Made by a program: the position numbers and the translations under genes. Shown piece after piece: positions 52,512 to 61,284 of a stretch of 64,000 nt of DNA. Source of the DNA: Anatilimnocola floriformis (GTDB lineage Bacteria; Planctomycetota; Planctomycetia; Pirellulales; Pirellulaceae); contig NZ_JAMLFW010000001.1 of assembly GCF_024256385.1 (NCBI RefSeq), positions 558,001-622,000 on the forward strand, written 5' to 3'. A model generated the notes under the pieces. The model did not search any database, was not told the DNA's origin, and worked only from the letters and a program-made list of their open reading frames with translations. Within the stretch, counting starts at the first letter, position 1, and each line of letters starts with the position of its first letter.

Positions 52512-53579
52512 ATGGCGCTGGTTTCGGCCGAAACGTTTCGCGACATCGTCAGTGGTCGGCGGCGGGGATTTCTACCCGCCGCCCTGCGCAGTTTGCTGGC
52601 GACGGCTGAACCAATTTACGGCGCGGTTGTTGCGCGAAAGAATCGCCGCTACGACAACGGCGGCCTGCCGATCACACGCGTTGATGCTCCGGTCATCAGT
52701 GTGGGCAATCTTACGGTCGGCGGTACCGGCAAAACGCCGTTGGTCATCTGGCTGGCAAAATGGTTCTGCCAGCGCGGCGTGAAAGTCACGCTTATCAGTC
52801 GCGGCTATGGCCAGAAGCAAGGGCCAAACGACGAAGCCCGCGAAATTGCCGCCAATCTGCCTGACGTGCCGCAATTGCAAAATCCCGATCGAGTCGCCGC
52901 AGCTCGCCAGGCGATTCGCGAACATCAGACCCAAGTATTGTTGCTCGACGATGCATTTCAGCATCGGCGGATTGCGCGCGATCTCGATATCGTGCTGATC
53001 GACGCACTCGAACCCTTCGGCTATGGCCGTTTGCTGCCGCGCGGTTTGTTGCGCGAGCCCATTGCGAATCTCGCTCGTGCGCACGTCGTCGCGCTGTCTC
53101 GGGCCGATGCGGTCTCTGCGGAACGGCGCGAAGAACTGCGGGCAGTCGTTGCGAAGTATGCGCCGCAAGCGATTTGGCTGGAGCTGGCCCATCAGCCTGT
53201 GGCGCTCCTCGATCACGCCGGCCACAGCGAACCACTCGCCAAATGGCAGGGGCAACGGCTCGCAGCCTTCGCCGGCATCGGCAATCCGGCCGGCTTTGAA
53301 CACACGCTCCGGCAATGCGGTTTGCAAATCGCCGCTTTCCGCGCGCTGGCCGATCATCAGGCCTATTCGCCGGCGATCATCGCGTCTCTGGAAATCTGGC
53401 TGCGTGCCGAGAACGCGGCTGCTGCCGTTTGCACGCACAAGGATCTAGTGAAGATTCCTCAAGCCACGCTGGGCAATGTACCGTTGCTTGCGCTGCAGAT
53501 TGCTCTCGCGGTTACGCGCGGCGAAGATGAGCTGAACTCGCTTCTTACGAAGCTGATTCACCGCGCCGCAAACGGCTGA
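52512..53579 (+). CDS. lpxK: Tetraacyldisaccharide 4'-kinase
   Basis: Predicted 355 residues. LpxK phosphorylates the 4' position of the lipid A disaccharide at the inner membrane's cytoplasmic face. The Walker A motif is GNLTVGGTGKTP (65-76), and LLLDDAFQHRR (143-153) carries the catalytic Asp-Asp pair and QHR. GRLLPRGLLREPIANLARAH is another family stretch. It lies two bases after the FKBP gene and is far from lpxD/lpxI. Its end overlaps the convergent HXXEE gene by 35 bases. Confidence 0.95.
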   Translation: MALVSAETFRDIVSGRRRGFLPAALRSLLATAEPIYGAVVARKNRRYDNGGLPITRVDAPVISVGNLTVGGTGKTPLVIWLAKWFCQRGVKVTLISRGYGQKQGPNDEAREIAANLPDVPQLQNPDRVAAARQAIREHQTQVLLLDDAFQHRRIARDLDIVLIDALEPFGYGRLLPRGLLREPIANLARAHVVALSRADAVSAERREELRAVVAKYAPQAIWLELAHQPVALLDHAGHSEPLAKWQGQRLAAFAGIGNPAGFEHTLRQCGLQIAAFRALADHQAYSPAIIASLEIWLRAENAAAAVCTHKDLVKIPQATLGNVPLLALQIALAVTRGEDELNSLLTKLIHRAANG

Positions 53580-54114
53580 GCCGGGCGGCGATGTAAGCAA
53601 TGATGATCGCGTGCAAACCGATGGCGACGCCCAGCGCAACCGCATGATCGAGCAGCGTGGCTTGTTTATTCAGTTCCACGACGCACCAACCACCCAGCGG
53701 CACGAAGAGTACGGCAGCCGTGAACAAACCAGGATTGTATTCTCGTCGCGCGATCGCAGCGCCGAAGTGAACCAACGCATTGAAGAGAGTCAGATAGGCA
53801 GCGAGCATGCCCGCGGCTGGCAACCAGATCCAGGCGAGATAGAGGGCGAGCAGATCGACGCACCACACGCCCAGTGAGTTGATCCAGAAAGTTGCAGCCG
53901 GCGTGAGAGCTTCACGGCCGCCGCCGATGGTGCGGTTGAAATACAACCGAAAGTGGTCGCCGCGATGTTCTTCCCATTGGTGCAGCATGTAAGCAGGAAG
54001 CTGCACAAACACCAGCACAAGTCCCAGACTCGCATGCCAGGCCCAGAGCGGTAGCACGGCGAGCAAAAACACCGCCGTCGTGACGGCAGCGGCAGGCCAC
54101 TGCCAATCTTCCAC
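53545..54114 (-). CDS. HXXEE-domain integral membrane protein
   Basis: Predicted 189 residues from a GTG at 54114, the first start in a region with no good ATG. About five membrane helices are visible. The HXXEE signature appears as LHQWEEH after the second helix. The function of the family is unknown. Its C-terminal 12 codons overlap lpxK on the other strand. Confidence 0.75.
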   Translation of the reverse strand: MEDWQWPAAAVTTAVFLLAVLPLWAWHASLGLVLVFVQLPAYMLHQWEEHRGDHFRLYFNRTIGGGREALTPAATFWINSLGVWCVDLLALYLAWIWLPAAGMLAAYLTLFNALVHFGAAIARREYNPGLFTAAVLFVPLGGWCVVELNKQATLLDHAVALGVAIGLHAIIIAYIAARLSRLRRGESAS

Positions 54115-54149
54115 GAGGCATTGCCACAGACCGGTTCGCGGCGAGGAAA

Positions 54150-54425
54150 TTAGCGAGATTCCACTACGTAGTCGAGCTTCGGCGTGTAGACGACCTGCAG
54201 CGCGTTGACGACTTCGATTCCTTCGGCGGCAGCCTTCACCAACTCTTGAGCGAGCTGCTTGTGATAGTAGGAATCGACGCGTCCTCGCATGACGATCGAC
54301 TCGCCATCGCGATCGAGCTGCAACCGGCGGAGTACATAGATGCTGCTGCGCGAAAGCGCGGCGCGGGCCAAGGTTAAGTCATCTTCCGTGGCGGCAGGCT
54401 GTCGCCCGAGTGCGTTCGTAAGCAT
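54150..54425 (-). CDS. BON-domain protein
   Basis: Predicted 91 residues from the ATG at 54425, with a strong AAGGAGG seven bases before it. The BON pattern is clear: VLRRLQLDRDGESIVMRGRV then DSYYHKQLAQELVKAAAEGI and EVVNALQV. BON domains bind phospholipid or other surfaces, usually in periplasmic or stress proteins, but no signal peptide is visible here. It is transcribed alone downstream of cysC. Confidence 0.8.
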   Translation of the reverse strand: MLTNALGRQPAATEDDLTLARAALSRSSIYVLRRLQLDRDGESIVMRGRVDSYYHKQLAQELVKAAAEGIEVVNALQVVYTPKLDYVVESR

Positions 54426-54572
54426 TTCATCTCCTCCTTGGCCACGCGTCCTGATGCGAGGCACGATCCAATTTCCGGCCGCGCTCCGCCTGGTGCGCGT
54501 ATAACCGACTTCCCGTTGCCATTCACTGTAGGGGGGCTCAATAAGGTGTCAAGCAACATGGATATGTTTTCA

Positions 54573-55247
54573 TCAAAACTTCCCACTTTTTCGCAAATAC
54601 GCCACTACTTCTGCTGCTAGCACATCAGGCGTTTTCTCGGCGGAAAATAGGTGCAAATCGGGGTTAAGGGGGGCTTCGTAAGGATCGCTGATACCAGTGA
54701 AATTCGGCAGCTCGCCAGCGCGGGCTTTCTTGTATAAACCTTTAGGATCGCGAGCTTCGCAAACTTCCAGCGGAGCATCCACAAACACTTCGATGAAGTC
54801 GCCATGCTCGCCACGCGATTCAACGAGCTTTCGCACCGCATCGCGATCTTGCCGGTAGGGACTGACAAACGCTGTGAGCGTAATCAAACCAGCGGCTGTG
54901 AAAAGTTCTGTCACCGCGCCGATGCGGCGAATATTTTCCTGGCGATCTTCAGGGCTAAACGTCAAGCCAAAGCGTTTGGAAAATCCCTCGCCGTAAGCAG
55001 TCAGCATTTGTGGCGCCGCATTCAAGCCATGCCGGACGTTGTCGCCATCGAGCAGAAAGCTGTGGACGCCCCGCTGATGCAACTGGCGGTCGACTTCGTT
55101 GGCCACGGTGCTTTTGCCGCAACCCGACAATCCAGTGAACCACACGACGCAACCACGATGGCCGTTGAGCTTCTCACGCTCGGCTCGGCTGACACTGTGC
55201 GGATGCCAGACTACAACGGTCGGATCCTTTTTTTCTGCTTCGCTCAC
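54573..55247 (-). CDS. cysC: Adenylylsulfate kinase
   Basis: Predicted 224 residues from a GTG at 55247, with GGAG six bases before it. CysC phosphorylates APS to PAPS. The P-loop is GLSGCGKST (39-47), and [11 protein letters not shown] (66-76), [11 protein letters not shown] and the [20 protein letters not shown] stretch complete the family pattern. No sulfate adenylyltransferase gene (cysD/cysN or sat) is nearby, so PAPS here could serve sulfation as well as assimilation. The gene lies 44 bases after the acyl-CoA-dehydrogenase-like gene on the same strand. Confidence 0.95.
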   Translation of the reverse strand: MSEAEKKDPTVVVWHPHSVSRAEREKLNGHRGCVVWFTGLSGCGKSTVANEVDRQLHQRGVHSFLLDGDNVRHGLNAAPQMLTAYGEGFSKRFGLTFSPEDRQENIRRIGAVTELFTAAGLITLTAFVSPYRQDRDAVRKLVESRGEHGDFIEVFVDAPLEVCEARDPKGLYKKARAGELPNFTGISDPYEAPLNPDLHLFSAEKTPDVLAAEVVAYLRKSGKF

Positions 55248-55291
55248 TTCCTTCTCCAGCTGCAAACTTCGAACTACGAACTTGTAATTTT

Positions 55292-56368
55292 TTACTGAAT
55301 CCCCGCGAACTCGCACAGGTTGGCATTCAGTACCGCGGGTGGACAACTCCAGACGAGAAAGAACAAGGCTTCGCGACACCAGCGACCGGCCGGATGACCC
55401 GCGACAAAGCCTGCCCCTTTGGCAGCGACGAGCGCGGCCTGCGTCGTGCGCAGCGCGAGACTGTTTGCCCGGCTGCGCGCATCTTCGGCAGCGCAAGGTT
55501 GATTCCCTTCTGCCAGCGCGAGCAGATCGCCCACAAGCTCCTTCAATTCTTTCCGCATCGCGGCTGCTGGTTCACGAAAAACGTCGCGCTGCTGCGCTTG
55601 CTCGTCGACATAATCGAGTGCCGCGGTAGCAAGCCCGGCGGCGAGCGTCGACGTCTGCAGCCCTCCCGTTTTCGCACCTAGGCCTTGCTTCATCACGTTT
55701 TCGATCGGCCCGCCGAGGAGCCAGTCGCGGCTGACTTCGACCTGATCGCACTGGACGGGCCCCGTGCGACTAGCAGTCAAACTAACGAGTTCCGGCGCGG
55801 GCGGTACTCGCACACCGGGCAAATTCGTCGGCAATGCAACGAGAATCTGTCGGCCGTCTTCAAACGTGGCGCCAAGGACAACCGCCTGCGCATGTTCAGC
55901 GCCGGTTACCCAAGGCGAGTAACCATTCAATTCAAACCCACTCGACGTTTCGTGCGCCTGCAGCACGGGCTGAACGTGTTGCCGGCTCGTCGTTAAATGC
56001 GAAATGCCGACGGTGGCGAAGATTTCACCACTCAGCAGCGGCGGCAACAGTTTTTCAATCGCTCGTTGATTGCCGCTCGCAGCAATCCGCGTGCAAGCAC
56101 CCACTCGCTGCGTCAGGATGAACGCGGTCGTCAGGCACGCGGCGCTTAACTTCAAATAACCGCGCAGCAGATCGGATTCGCTCCACGCCTGACCGCCGAC
56201 CGCGGTCGGCAGGAACCACTCGTGCACACCGGCCGCGGCGCAGAGTTGCAGTTGCCGCGCGGGCCAAGCGTTTGGCTGATCGAGCTCACTGGCCAGTTCG
56301 CGCAGCTGCGCGCACAGTTGATCGAGCGCGGGATCGGTGGGAGTCACAATGCGGGGCATCACAGCCAT
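55292..56368 (-). CDS. Acyl-CoA dehydrogenase-like flavoprotein, shortened
   Basis: Predicted 358 residues from an ATG at 56368 (another at 56359). The acyl-CoA dehydrogenase fold is present: an N-terminal helical domain with [20 protein letters not shown], a middle beta domain with [20 protein letters not shown], and a helical C-terminal domain. It lacks the usual flavin-domain ending with R-x-xGTNQ and the catalytic glutamate context, and is about 20-30 residues short. It may be a related flavin-dependent oxidase or monooxygenase rather than a beta-oxidation enzyme. Confidence 0.7.
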   Translation of the reverse strand: MAVMPRIVTPTDPALDQLCAQLRELASELDQPNAWPARQLQLCAAAGVHEWFLPTAVGGQAWSESDLLRGYLKLSAACLTTAFILTQRVGACTRIAASGNQRAIEKLLPPLLSGEIFATVGISHLTTSRQHVQPVLQAHETSSGFELNGYSPWVTGAEHAQAVVLGATFEDGRQILVALPTNLPGVRVPPAPELVSLTASRTGPVQCDQVEVSRDWLLGGPIENVMKQGLGAKTGGLQTSTLAAGLATAALDYVDEQAQQRDVFREPAAAMRKELKELVGDLLALAEGNQPCAAEDARSRANSLALRTTQAALVAAKGAGFVAGHPAGRWCREALFFLVWSCPPAVLNANLCEFAGIQ

Positions 56369-56379
56369 TGTAGCAACTG

Positions 56380-56385
56380 TATAAT
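56380..56385 (+). promoter_or_regulatory. Possible -10 box upstream of the M3 peptidase gene
   Basis: A perfect TATAAT lies 37 bases before the peptidase start, in the short gap shared with the divergent dehydrogenase-like gene. No good -35 box is visible at 16-18 bases. Confidence 0.3.
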
Positions 56386-56421
56386 TGCCGGGCTGCTGAA
56401 CCCATCGCAAGAGAGTTAGAC

Positions 56422-58110
56422 ATGCCCGTTACCATCGATCAAATCTTCGTTGAAACCCCGCAATACGCCGAAGTCGCCCGCGAGTACGCCGATCTCGAAC
56501 GTTCGTTCGCCGCGGCCCGCGATGCGGCCCAGTGCGGCGAAGTCGTTCACCAGTGGGACCAAATTCGCCGCCGGCTCGAAACCTGGGGCGCCCTCGTTTC
56601 GCTCCGCTTCAATCAAGACACCGGCAATGAACAGTTCAAAAAGGAACGCGAATACTGCGACGAACTGCAGCCGCGGCTGACCGATCTCGACGTTCGTATT
56701 AAACGGCTGTTGCTGGCGAGTCCCTATCGCGCAGAATTGGCGAAGAAATTCGGCGAGCAGGTCTTTGCCCTCTGGTCGGCCGACGTCATGTCGTTTGAAC
56801 CGGCGATCCAAGATCATTTGGTGAAGGAAGCCAAGCTGCAGGCTGAGTACAGCGAAGTGATGGCCGCCGCCAAGATTCCCTTCCGCGGCGAACAGCTCAA
56901 TCACAGCGCGATTGTGAAGTATCGCGAGGATCCCGATCGCGACACACGCCACGCCGCCGAACTCGCCCGCTGGCAATGGTTCGCCACGAACCGCCCGCAG
57001 CTTGATCGCATCTTCGGCGATCTCGTGAAGCTGCGACACGAAATGGCCCGCACGCTGAAGTTCAACAACTTCGTTGAGCTTGGCTATCAGAGGATGAAAC
57101 GTGTCGACTACAACGAAGCCGACGTCGCTCGCTTTCGCGAGGAAGTCCGTCAGCACGTCGTGCCGCTGGCGATCGAGCTGCGAAAGAAGCAGGGCAAAGA
57201 TCTCGGCGTCGATAAGCTGATGTTTTGGGACGACGCTATTCACGACCGCCAGGGAAATCCCGCGCCGCAAGGTGATCACGACTGGATGGTCGAGCGCGCG
57301 CACGAAATGTTCGCTGCGATGGATCCCGAACTAGACAACTTTTTTCACCTGATGACCGACGCTCGGCTGACGGACCTGAAGAATCGCGAAGGGAAAAGCC
57401 CGGGCGGTTTTTGCACGTCGTTTCCCTCGTACGGCTTGCCGTTTATTTTCGCGAACTTCAACGGCACGAAGCATGACGTGGAAGTTTTCACGCACGAAGT
57501 GGGACACGCCTACCAAGGCTATCTCAGTCGCAATCAACCGCTCATCGACTATCTCTGGCCGACGTACGAATCGTGCGAGATCCACTCGATGGGTCTTGAG
57601 TTCCTCACCTGGCCGCACATGGACAAATTTTTTGGCGCTAGCAACGGCGGCGGCGATCGCTTTCGCCGCATTCACCTGACGCAGGGCTTGCTGTTCCTGC
57701 CGTACGGCGTAGCCGTCGATCATTTTCAGCACTTGGTCTACGCCAAGCCCGACGCGACTCCCGCCGAACGCCACGCGATGTGGCAAGAAGTGGAACGCCT
57801 TTATCTGCCGTGGCGCGACTACGGCGATCTGCCGCACGTCAGCGACGGCGGATTCTGGCAGTTCCAACGGCACATTTATTTGCATCCGTTCTATTACATC
57901 GACTACACGCTGGCCCAGACGTGCGCCTTGCAACTTTGGGTGCGCTCGCAACAAGACGCCGCACAGACGATGAAGGACTACAACGCCCTCTGCCGCCGCG
58001 GCGGCGAGGCGCCGTTCCAAGCCCTGTCCCGCGGCGCGGGTTTGATCAGCCCCTTCGATGCGGGTTGCTTGCGCGATGTGGTGGCACAGGCGCGGAAGTC
58101 GTTGGGGTGA
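56422..58110 (+). CDS. M3-family oligopeptidase (PepF/oligoendopeptidase type)
   Basis: Predicted 562 residues. M3 peptidases cut short peptides in the cytoplasm. The zinc site is HEVGH (358-362), with the third ligand Glu386 in YESCEIHSMG. ELARWQWFATNRPQLDRI, PGGFCTSFPSYGLPFIFANF and a C-terminal HPFYYIDYTLAQTCALQLWV are M3 (PepF) signatures. No signal peptide is seen, so it should be cytoplasmic. It converges on the hydrolase at 58114 with three bases between stops. Confidence 0.93.
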   Translation: MPVTIDQIFVETPQYAEVAREYADLERSFAAARDAAQCGEVVHQWDQIRRRLETWGALVSLRFNQDTGNEQFKKEREYCDELQPRLTDLDVRIKRLLLASPYRAELAKKFGEQVFALWSADVMSFEPAIQDHLVKEAKLQAEYSEVMAAAKIPFRGEQLNHSAIVKYREDPDRDTRHAAELARWQWFATNRPQLDRIFGDLVKLRHEMARTLKFNNFVELGYQRMKRVDYNEADVARFREEVRQHVVPLAIELRKKQGKDLGVDKLMFWDDAIHDRQGNPAPQGDHDWMVERAHEMFAAMDPELDNFFHLMTDARLTDLKNREGKSPGGFCTSFPSYGLPFIFANFNGTKHDVEVFTHEVGHAYQGYLSRNQPLIDYLWPTYESCEIHSMGLEFLTWPHMDKFFGASNGGGDRFRRIHLTQGLLFLPYGVAVDHFQHLVYAKPDATPAERHAMWQEVERLYLPWRDYGDLPHVSDGGFWQFQRHIYLHPFYYIDYTLAQTCALQLWVRSQQDAAQTMKDYNALCRRGGEAPFQALSRGAGLISPFDAGCLRDVVAQARKSLG

Positions 58111-58113
58111 CAA

Positions 58114-59046
58114 CTACCCCAAGTGCTGCGCGAAAAACGCTTTCACCTTCTCCCACATCGCCGGACTTAGAACGTGACCGGTGTTGGGTTCGATGAATGA
58201 GGAAAAGTTCTTCTCGGCATGCGCGGCTTGGTACGCCTTTTCGATGCGGCCGATTCCTTCGCGGGCTTCTTCGATCGGCGTACCGCCGTCTTGATCGCCC
58301 AGATTGAGATGCAGCGCGCGCGGTGCGATTAGCGCGGCAATATCGGGGGTGTCGCCGAATTGATTGAGGCCGGGGATGAAGTTCGGAAAACAGTGCAGGA
58401 TTTGCGTGCGATGAATGCCGGCGTAGGTCGGCAGGCAGCAGTTGCCGACGAGTGCTTTCAGGCGCGGCTCCCACGGGCCGACCAGCCAGGTGTGCGTCGA
58501 ACCCATCGAATGGCCATAGCAACCGAGTTTGTTCGCGTCGACTTCAGGCCGGGAGGCAATTAGATCGACCGCGCGGCGCATATCGAGAATATGTTTCCAA
58601 GCCAGGCATTTGCCGTCAACGACATATTTCAAGAACAGGAACCGCTCCAGTGCGCCTCCTTTGTTCTTGTAGCCCTTTTCACGTTCGCCAAACCCGAGTG
58701 CATCGGGGCAAACAACAACATAGCCTTCCTTGGCGAGTGCCAGTCCCGTGTGATGCATCGGCAAACCCGCGAGACCGGCGGGTTCGGACGCACCAAAATG
58801 CCATGCGCCGTTGTGCTGATGCCACAGGCAGATGCCCGGCGCTGGTTTGTCCTTGGTGGCTGAATCCGGCACCAGCAGCCAAGCCGAGACGATCTCGCCC
58901 GGTTCAGTCTGATACGAAATTTTGATGCGACGAACACTCTCTACCTGTTCGCTCGACAACTCCTTGGCTTGCAGCGGCGGCGGTTCCGGCCAAGGACCAC
59001 CGAGGCAAGCGAGAAGACGATCTTTGAAATCGGCAGTGGGTTTCAT
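58114..59046 (-). CDS. Alpha/beta hydrolase (acetyl-xylan-esterase/dienelactone-hydrolase-like)
   Basis: Predicted 310 residues from the ATG at 59046 (a TTG two codons earlier is possible). The nucleophile is Ser180 in GHSMGS; the acidic residue and histidine fit LGDQDGG and TGHVLS near the C-terminus. LWHQHNGAWHFGASEP and VVVCPDALGFGEREKGYKNK are typical of the abhydrolase_7-like esterases found in planctomycetes. No signal peptide. Substrate unknown. Its upstream region contains a perfect 33-bp inverted repeat. Confidence 0.82.
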   Translation of the reverse strand: MKPTADFKDRLLACLGGPWPEPPPLQAKELSSEQVESVRRIKISYQTEPGEIVSAWLLVPDSATKDKPAPGICLWHQHNGAWHFGASEPAGLAGLPMHHTGLALAKEGYVVVCPDALGFGEREKGYKNKGGALERFLFLKYVVDGKCLAWKHILDMRRAVDLIASRPEVDANKLGCYGHSMGSTHTWLVGPWEPRLKALVGNCCLPTYAGIHRTQILHCFPNFIPGLNQFGDTPDIAALIAPRALHLNLGDQDGGTPIEEAREGIGRIEKAYQAAHAEKNFSSFIEPNTGHVLSPAMWEKVKAFFAQHLG

Positions 59047-59061
59047 TTTCAATTCAAACGT

Positions 59062-59150
59062 AGGGTGGGTCGAGTGTACTCACGAGGCCCACCAGGAATT
59101 GCAATTGGAGTCAAACTTGGTGGGCCTCGTGAGTACACTCGACCCACCCT
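59062..59150. repeat. Perfect 33-bp inverted repeat
   Basis: The arm at 59062-59094 (AGGGTGGGTCGAGTGTACTC then ACGAGGCCCACCA) is mirrored without mismatch at 59118-59150, around a 23-base loop. It fills the gap between the stop of the Tat protein gene (59156) and the start of the esterase (59046). Confidence 0.85.
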
Positions 59151-59155
59151 GCGAA

Positions 59156-60553
59156 CTACAGCATCAGCTCGCTCATGCCCTTCGGCAAATCAAAACAAAC
59201 GGTCAGGTTCTCGGCGGATTGATGCGATGTCCCCGACTTGAGTGCACTCCGCTCGGCAACCGCTTTCAATTCCGTCAACTGCTCTTTGTGTTTCAGCTTC
59301 ACCGCTCCCGTGGCTGGCGACTTCGCGGCAATCTCGATCGTGAAATTCGGCGTACTAAACGGCGCCTGTAATTTCACGCGATCACCGGCCAACTCAATCT
59401 TCGTCAACTCCTTCGCTGCCCAGTACCGACTGATCTCGCTCAGTTTCATCCAGATCAGTTCATTCTTGCTGTACTTCGCATCGAGTCGCGCGACGATCTC
59501 TTTCAAAATATTGAAGCCGATCTTTTCGCCGTTGAAATAAATGCCGGGCCAATGGCAGACCATGATGGCGGGCTCGCCGCGGTCGATCACTTCGGGCAAA
59601 CGGCCACCCGTGCCATCGGCAGAGATGCACTGATTGGCGTTCCCCGGCGTGAGACCATCCCAGCCACCGAACCAATCGCCAGTGCAACCAATGATCGACA
59701 CCACGCACTTCGGATCGTTGCTCTCCAAACCCGCGGCATACTCCACGCGTGGCGCCACGCTGCGGTCACCCTTGTCGTACAAATGCCGAAAGTAATGCGG
59801 AATCTCGGCTTGAAAGACATCGCGGCAGGCCTGCAGTGTCGCCTGCGACAGATTCGGCAGCACCTTGTTGCCAAAGCCGCCCGGCGTGGTGATTCCTTCG
59901 CAGGACAAACCGGCGTTCTTCAAGATCTTCAGCGCATAGGCCATGTAGTTCGCGACTTCATCAACGCTCTTGCCCGCCGAGAAGCCCCAGTTCTCCATAA
60001 AGTTTTCGTTGCGTTGTTCATAAGGCCTGCCGGTCTCGGTATTGATGGCCCAGGTGTGCGTGATCATCTCCGGATGAATATCCCAATCAGGCACCATCAA
60101 ATCGCGCACGAGTTTCAAACTATCCTGCAGTTCTTTTTTGCTCCAGCCGGGCATCTCGCGATCGATCCAGCCCACCGTCGCCGGATACGGCACGATGCTG
60201 TATTTCCCTTTCACGCCATGCTCGTGGCACCACTCGCCAAACTCGCGCACAAACGAATCGGGAATTCCCCGCGGCAACTTCCGCCAATCCTGCAGATACT
60301 TGTCTGGAAAAACTTCGGCGAACTGCGGAATGCAAAAATGGGCGAGGTTCACCAGACAAGTCGAGTCATCAATGATGAAACTCATCGGCACCCGACCTTG
60401 TGGATTGAGGACGGTGATTCCTTCCGGACGATCAGGCCTTTGTCCAGGAATCTGCGCCGCAACTTCATCAAGTGCAACGCCGCCGAGCGCGCCGGCAGCG
60501 AGAGCAGCGGTGGAACCTTGCAGGAATGTTCGACGAGTAAGCGATTGCATCAT
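59156..60553 (-). CDS. Tat-exported protein, polysaccharide-deacetylase-like fold
   Basis: Predicted 465 residues from the ATG at 60553. A twin-arginine signal (SLTRRTFLQGSTAALAAGAL) exports it folded. The body starts with RVPMSFIIDDSTCLVNLAHF, whose IDDS matches the first metal-binding aspartate of NodB-type deacetylases. GKYSIVPYPATVGWIDREMP and HPEMITHTWAIN follow, where two histidines could complete the site. C-terminal 110 residues form a beta domain. It may act on a polysaccharide, but the assignment to deacetylase is tentative. Confidence 0.7.
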   Translation of the reverse strand: MMQSLTRRTFLQGSTAALAAGALGGVALDEVAAQIPGQRPDRPEGITVLNPQGRVPMSFIIDDSTCLVNLAHFCIPQFAEVFPDKYLQDWRKLPRGIPDSFVREFGEWCHEHGVKGKYSIVPYPATVGWIDREMPGWSKKELQDSLKLVRDLMVPDWDIHPEMITHTWAINTETGRPYEQRNENFMENWGFSAGKSVDEVANYMAYALKILKNAGLSCEGITTPGGFGNKVLPNLSQATLQACRDVFQAEIPHYFRHLYDKGDRSVAPRVEYAAGLESNDPKCVVSIIGCTGDWFGGWDGLTPGNANQCISADGTGGRLPEVIDRGEPAIMVCHWPGIYFNGEKIGFNILKEIVARLDAKYSKNELIWMKLSEISRYWAAKELTKIELAGDRVKLQAPFSTPNFTIEIAAKSPATGAVKLKHKEQLTELKAVAERSALKSGTSHQSAENLTVCFDLPKGMSELML

Positions 60554-60625
60554 GGGTTGCACAAGCGATTCTCCGAGAGAGTTGCGGATCGCAGGCAGTG
60601 TAATCCGTGCCTTGCGGCTGCGTCA

Positions 60626-61201
60626 CTATTCAGTCGGAGAAAGCGACTTGGAAGCCTTGAACTTCGGTCGCTGCTTTTGAAACGGCTTGAGAACTGCGAC
60701 AAGTTCCTTGTAGGACTCGTCACCCAAGACAACGTAGGCAGAGCTGATCGGTCCATAGAGGCGGGCTTCGTGGCAGCCGAAACAAATCAGGACCTGATAG
60801 ACGGTCTGGTTCTGTGTGAACTCCACGCACCAATCCGGATGAAACCCGCCGCATGCTGCCGGCGTATCGAAACGAGCAAAGTGTTTCGGATCACTCCAGA
60901 CTTCCCGAAGTTGCTTTGTCACTTTATTGTCGACGTCGATCCGACCGTCGTAGAACGGAAACCCATGTATCTTGACGGTCTTCTTGTCTTTCAACTCTTG
61001 CTCTAAGGACTCTGTCTCGTACAGTTGATGCGGCAATCCTTCGAGCAGCTTCACCGCCGTCATTTTGCTGATGGCTGTCGTCAGCGACTGGATTTTCTTC
61101 TCGTATTGCGCGGCAGTATCCGTACTAAACTCGGAATCCGGATGGGCCGGCGGCATCGGCGTCAGCATGCAGACCAGAAAAGCGATCAATAGCCACTTCA
61201 T
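60626..61201 (-). CDS. Secreted protein with a CxxCH motif
   Basis: Predicted 191 residues. A signal peptide (MKWLLIAFLVCMLTPMPPAH) exports it. The body is largely helical and charged. The single CFGCHEAR (Cys140, Cys143, His144) fits a heme c attachment site, but no axial methionine context is obvious, and two more cysteines (Cys117, Cys125) lie close upstream. It may instead be a metal- or disulfide-bearing protein. Function unknown. Confidence 0.6.
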   Translation of the reverse strand: MKWLLIAFLVCMLTPMPPAHPDSEFSTDTAAQYEKKIQSLTTAISKMTAVKLLEGLPHQLYETESLEQELKDKKTVKIHGFPFYDGRIDVDNKVTKQLREVWSDPKHFARFDTPAACGGFHPDWCVEFTQNQTVYQVLICFGCHEARLYGPISSAYVVLGDESYKELVAVLKPFQKQRPKFKASKSLSPTE

Positions 61202-61284
61202 CGCGTCTTCCTCAATTGAGTTGCGAACCGCCGCCCAGCAGTGTAGCCGCGCTGCGAAACACTTACACGATTCCGCGTTGAAAA

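Noticed and set aside
8122-59150. A CRISPR array among the many repeats
   Set aside because: No regularly spaced direct repeats; all repeats are inverted pairs with unequal spacing.
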